8,720 nt of DNA, taken from positions 1 through 8,720 of the forward strand of contig CAMBQD010000030.1 in the NCBI GenBank assembly GCA_945869905.1, written 5' to 3'. Both the position numbers and the translations under genes were made by a program. Source of the DNA: an uncultured Clostridia bacterium (GTDB lineage Bacteria > Bacillota > Clostridia > Oscillospirales > Acutalibacteraceae). Below are positions 6,151 to 8,720 of the stretch, piece after piece. The notes below the pieces were generated by a model. That model was not told the origin of the DNA. It saw nothing but the letters and a program-made list of their open reading frames with translations, and made no database searches. Position 1 is the first letter of the stretch. Every line of letters starts with the position of its first letter.

Positions 6151-6156
6151 AAATTT

Positions 6157-6184
6157 ATTATATCACTCCCGTTTTATTTATCAA
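6157..6184 (-). promoter_or_regulatory. Promoter of the PHP gene, probably giving a leaderless mRNA
   Basis: On the minus strand TTGATA (6184-6179), a 16-base spacer and TATAAT (6162-6157) form a sigma-A promoter. Exactly six bases separate the -10 from the ATG, so the expected first transcribed base is the A of the start codon. A weaker alternative, TTGTCA (6205-6200) with GATAAA (6182-6177), would start near 6170 and place GGGAG at the very 5' end. Confidence 0.6.
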
Positions 6185-6250
6185 GTCAATAGTATTGTTT
6201 GACAAAAAATTTTTCATATACCGTGTCAGAGTTAAATTGGAAAAAATGAA

Positions 6251-6256
6251 TATAAT
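6251..6256 (+). promoter_or_regulatory. Candidate -10 box of the bgl operon
   Basis: TATAAT at 6251-6256 would start transcription near 6263 and give a leader of about 28 bases. No acceptable -35 lies 16-18 bases upstream. A TTGACA exists at 6199-6204 but is 46 bases away. The promoter may therefore need an activator. No antiterminator/terminator hairpin fits in the leader. Confidence 0.5.
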
Positions 6257-6276
6257 ATAACTGCCTGATTCTAGCG

Positions 6277-6283
6277 AAAGGAG
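6277..6283 (+). promoter_or_regulatory. Ribosome binding site of the PTS permease gene
   Basis: AAAGGAG lies seven bases before the ATG at 6291, optimal strength and spacing. It supports this start, which places the EIIB domain at residue 1 as in relatives. Confidence 0.85.
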
Positions 6284-6290
6284 AAAAGTT

Positions 6291-8720
<2,430 letters not shown>

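Noticed and set aside
6257..6290. A cre site or RAT element before the PTS gene.
   Set aside because: No sequence with the alternating cre pattern or the roughly 29-base RAT hairpin was found in the leader or around the -10.

Overview
The window looks like ordinary chromosome of a low-GC Gram-positive bacterium (Firmicutes), most likely an anaerobic member of class Clostridia. Supporting signs are a T-box leader in front of thrS, RNase Y, a Gram-positive type polysaccharide co-polymerase (YveK/CpsC class), strong GGAGG ribosome binding sites, consensus sigma-A promoters and A+T-rich intergenic DNA. The family or genus cannot be fixed from this sequence alone.

Layout, left to right. (1) 16-810, minus: a chain-length determinant / tyrosine-kinase modulator gene, apparently the first gene of a surface polysaccharide operon that leaves the window at base 1. 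It has a perfect-consensus promoter at 850-878. (2) 991-1281, minus: a small Dabb-family protein that ends in its own terminator. (3) 1339-2895, minus: rny, encoding the membrane-anchored endoribonuclease RNase Y, with a terminator at 1298-1326 and a promoter at 3030-3058. (4) 2896-3392: a control region between divergent genes. It holds the rny promoter and leader on the minus strand, and two tandem promoters plus a threonine T-box riboswitch on the plus strand. (5) 3393-5333, plus: thrS, threonyl-tRNA synthetase. It converges on (6) 5383-6150, minus: a PHP-family phosphoesterase of the histidinol-phosphatase type. The two genes share one symmetric bidirectional terminator. (7) 6291-8183, plus: a beta-glucoside PTS permease with EIIB-EIIC-EIIA order. 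It is followed after one base by (8) 8185 to beyond 8720: a GH1 6-phospho-beta-glucosidase, cut off by the window end.

How the genes work together. The bgl pair is a standard uptake-and-hydrolysis unit: the permease imports and phosphorylates a beta-glucoside, and the GH1 enzyme splits the phosphorylated product. thrS is controlled by sensing uncharged tRNA-Thr; specifier, antiterminator and terminator can all be assigned base by base. The remaining genes are neighbours without an evident shared pathway. I found no mobile element, CRISPR array, RNA gene other than the riboswitch, or novel multi-gene system. The most interesting details are regulatory: a probable leaderless PHP mRNA, a Dabb gene with its ribosome binding site immediately behind the rny terminator, a bgl operon without the usual antiterminator leader, and short repeats near the rny and polysaccharide promoters.
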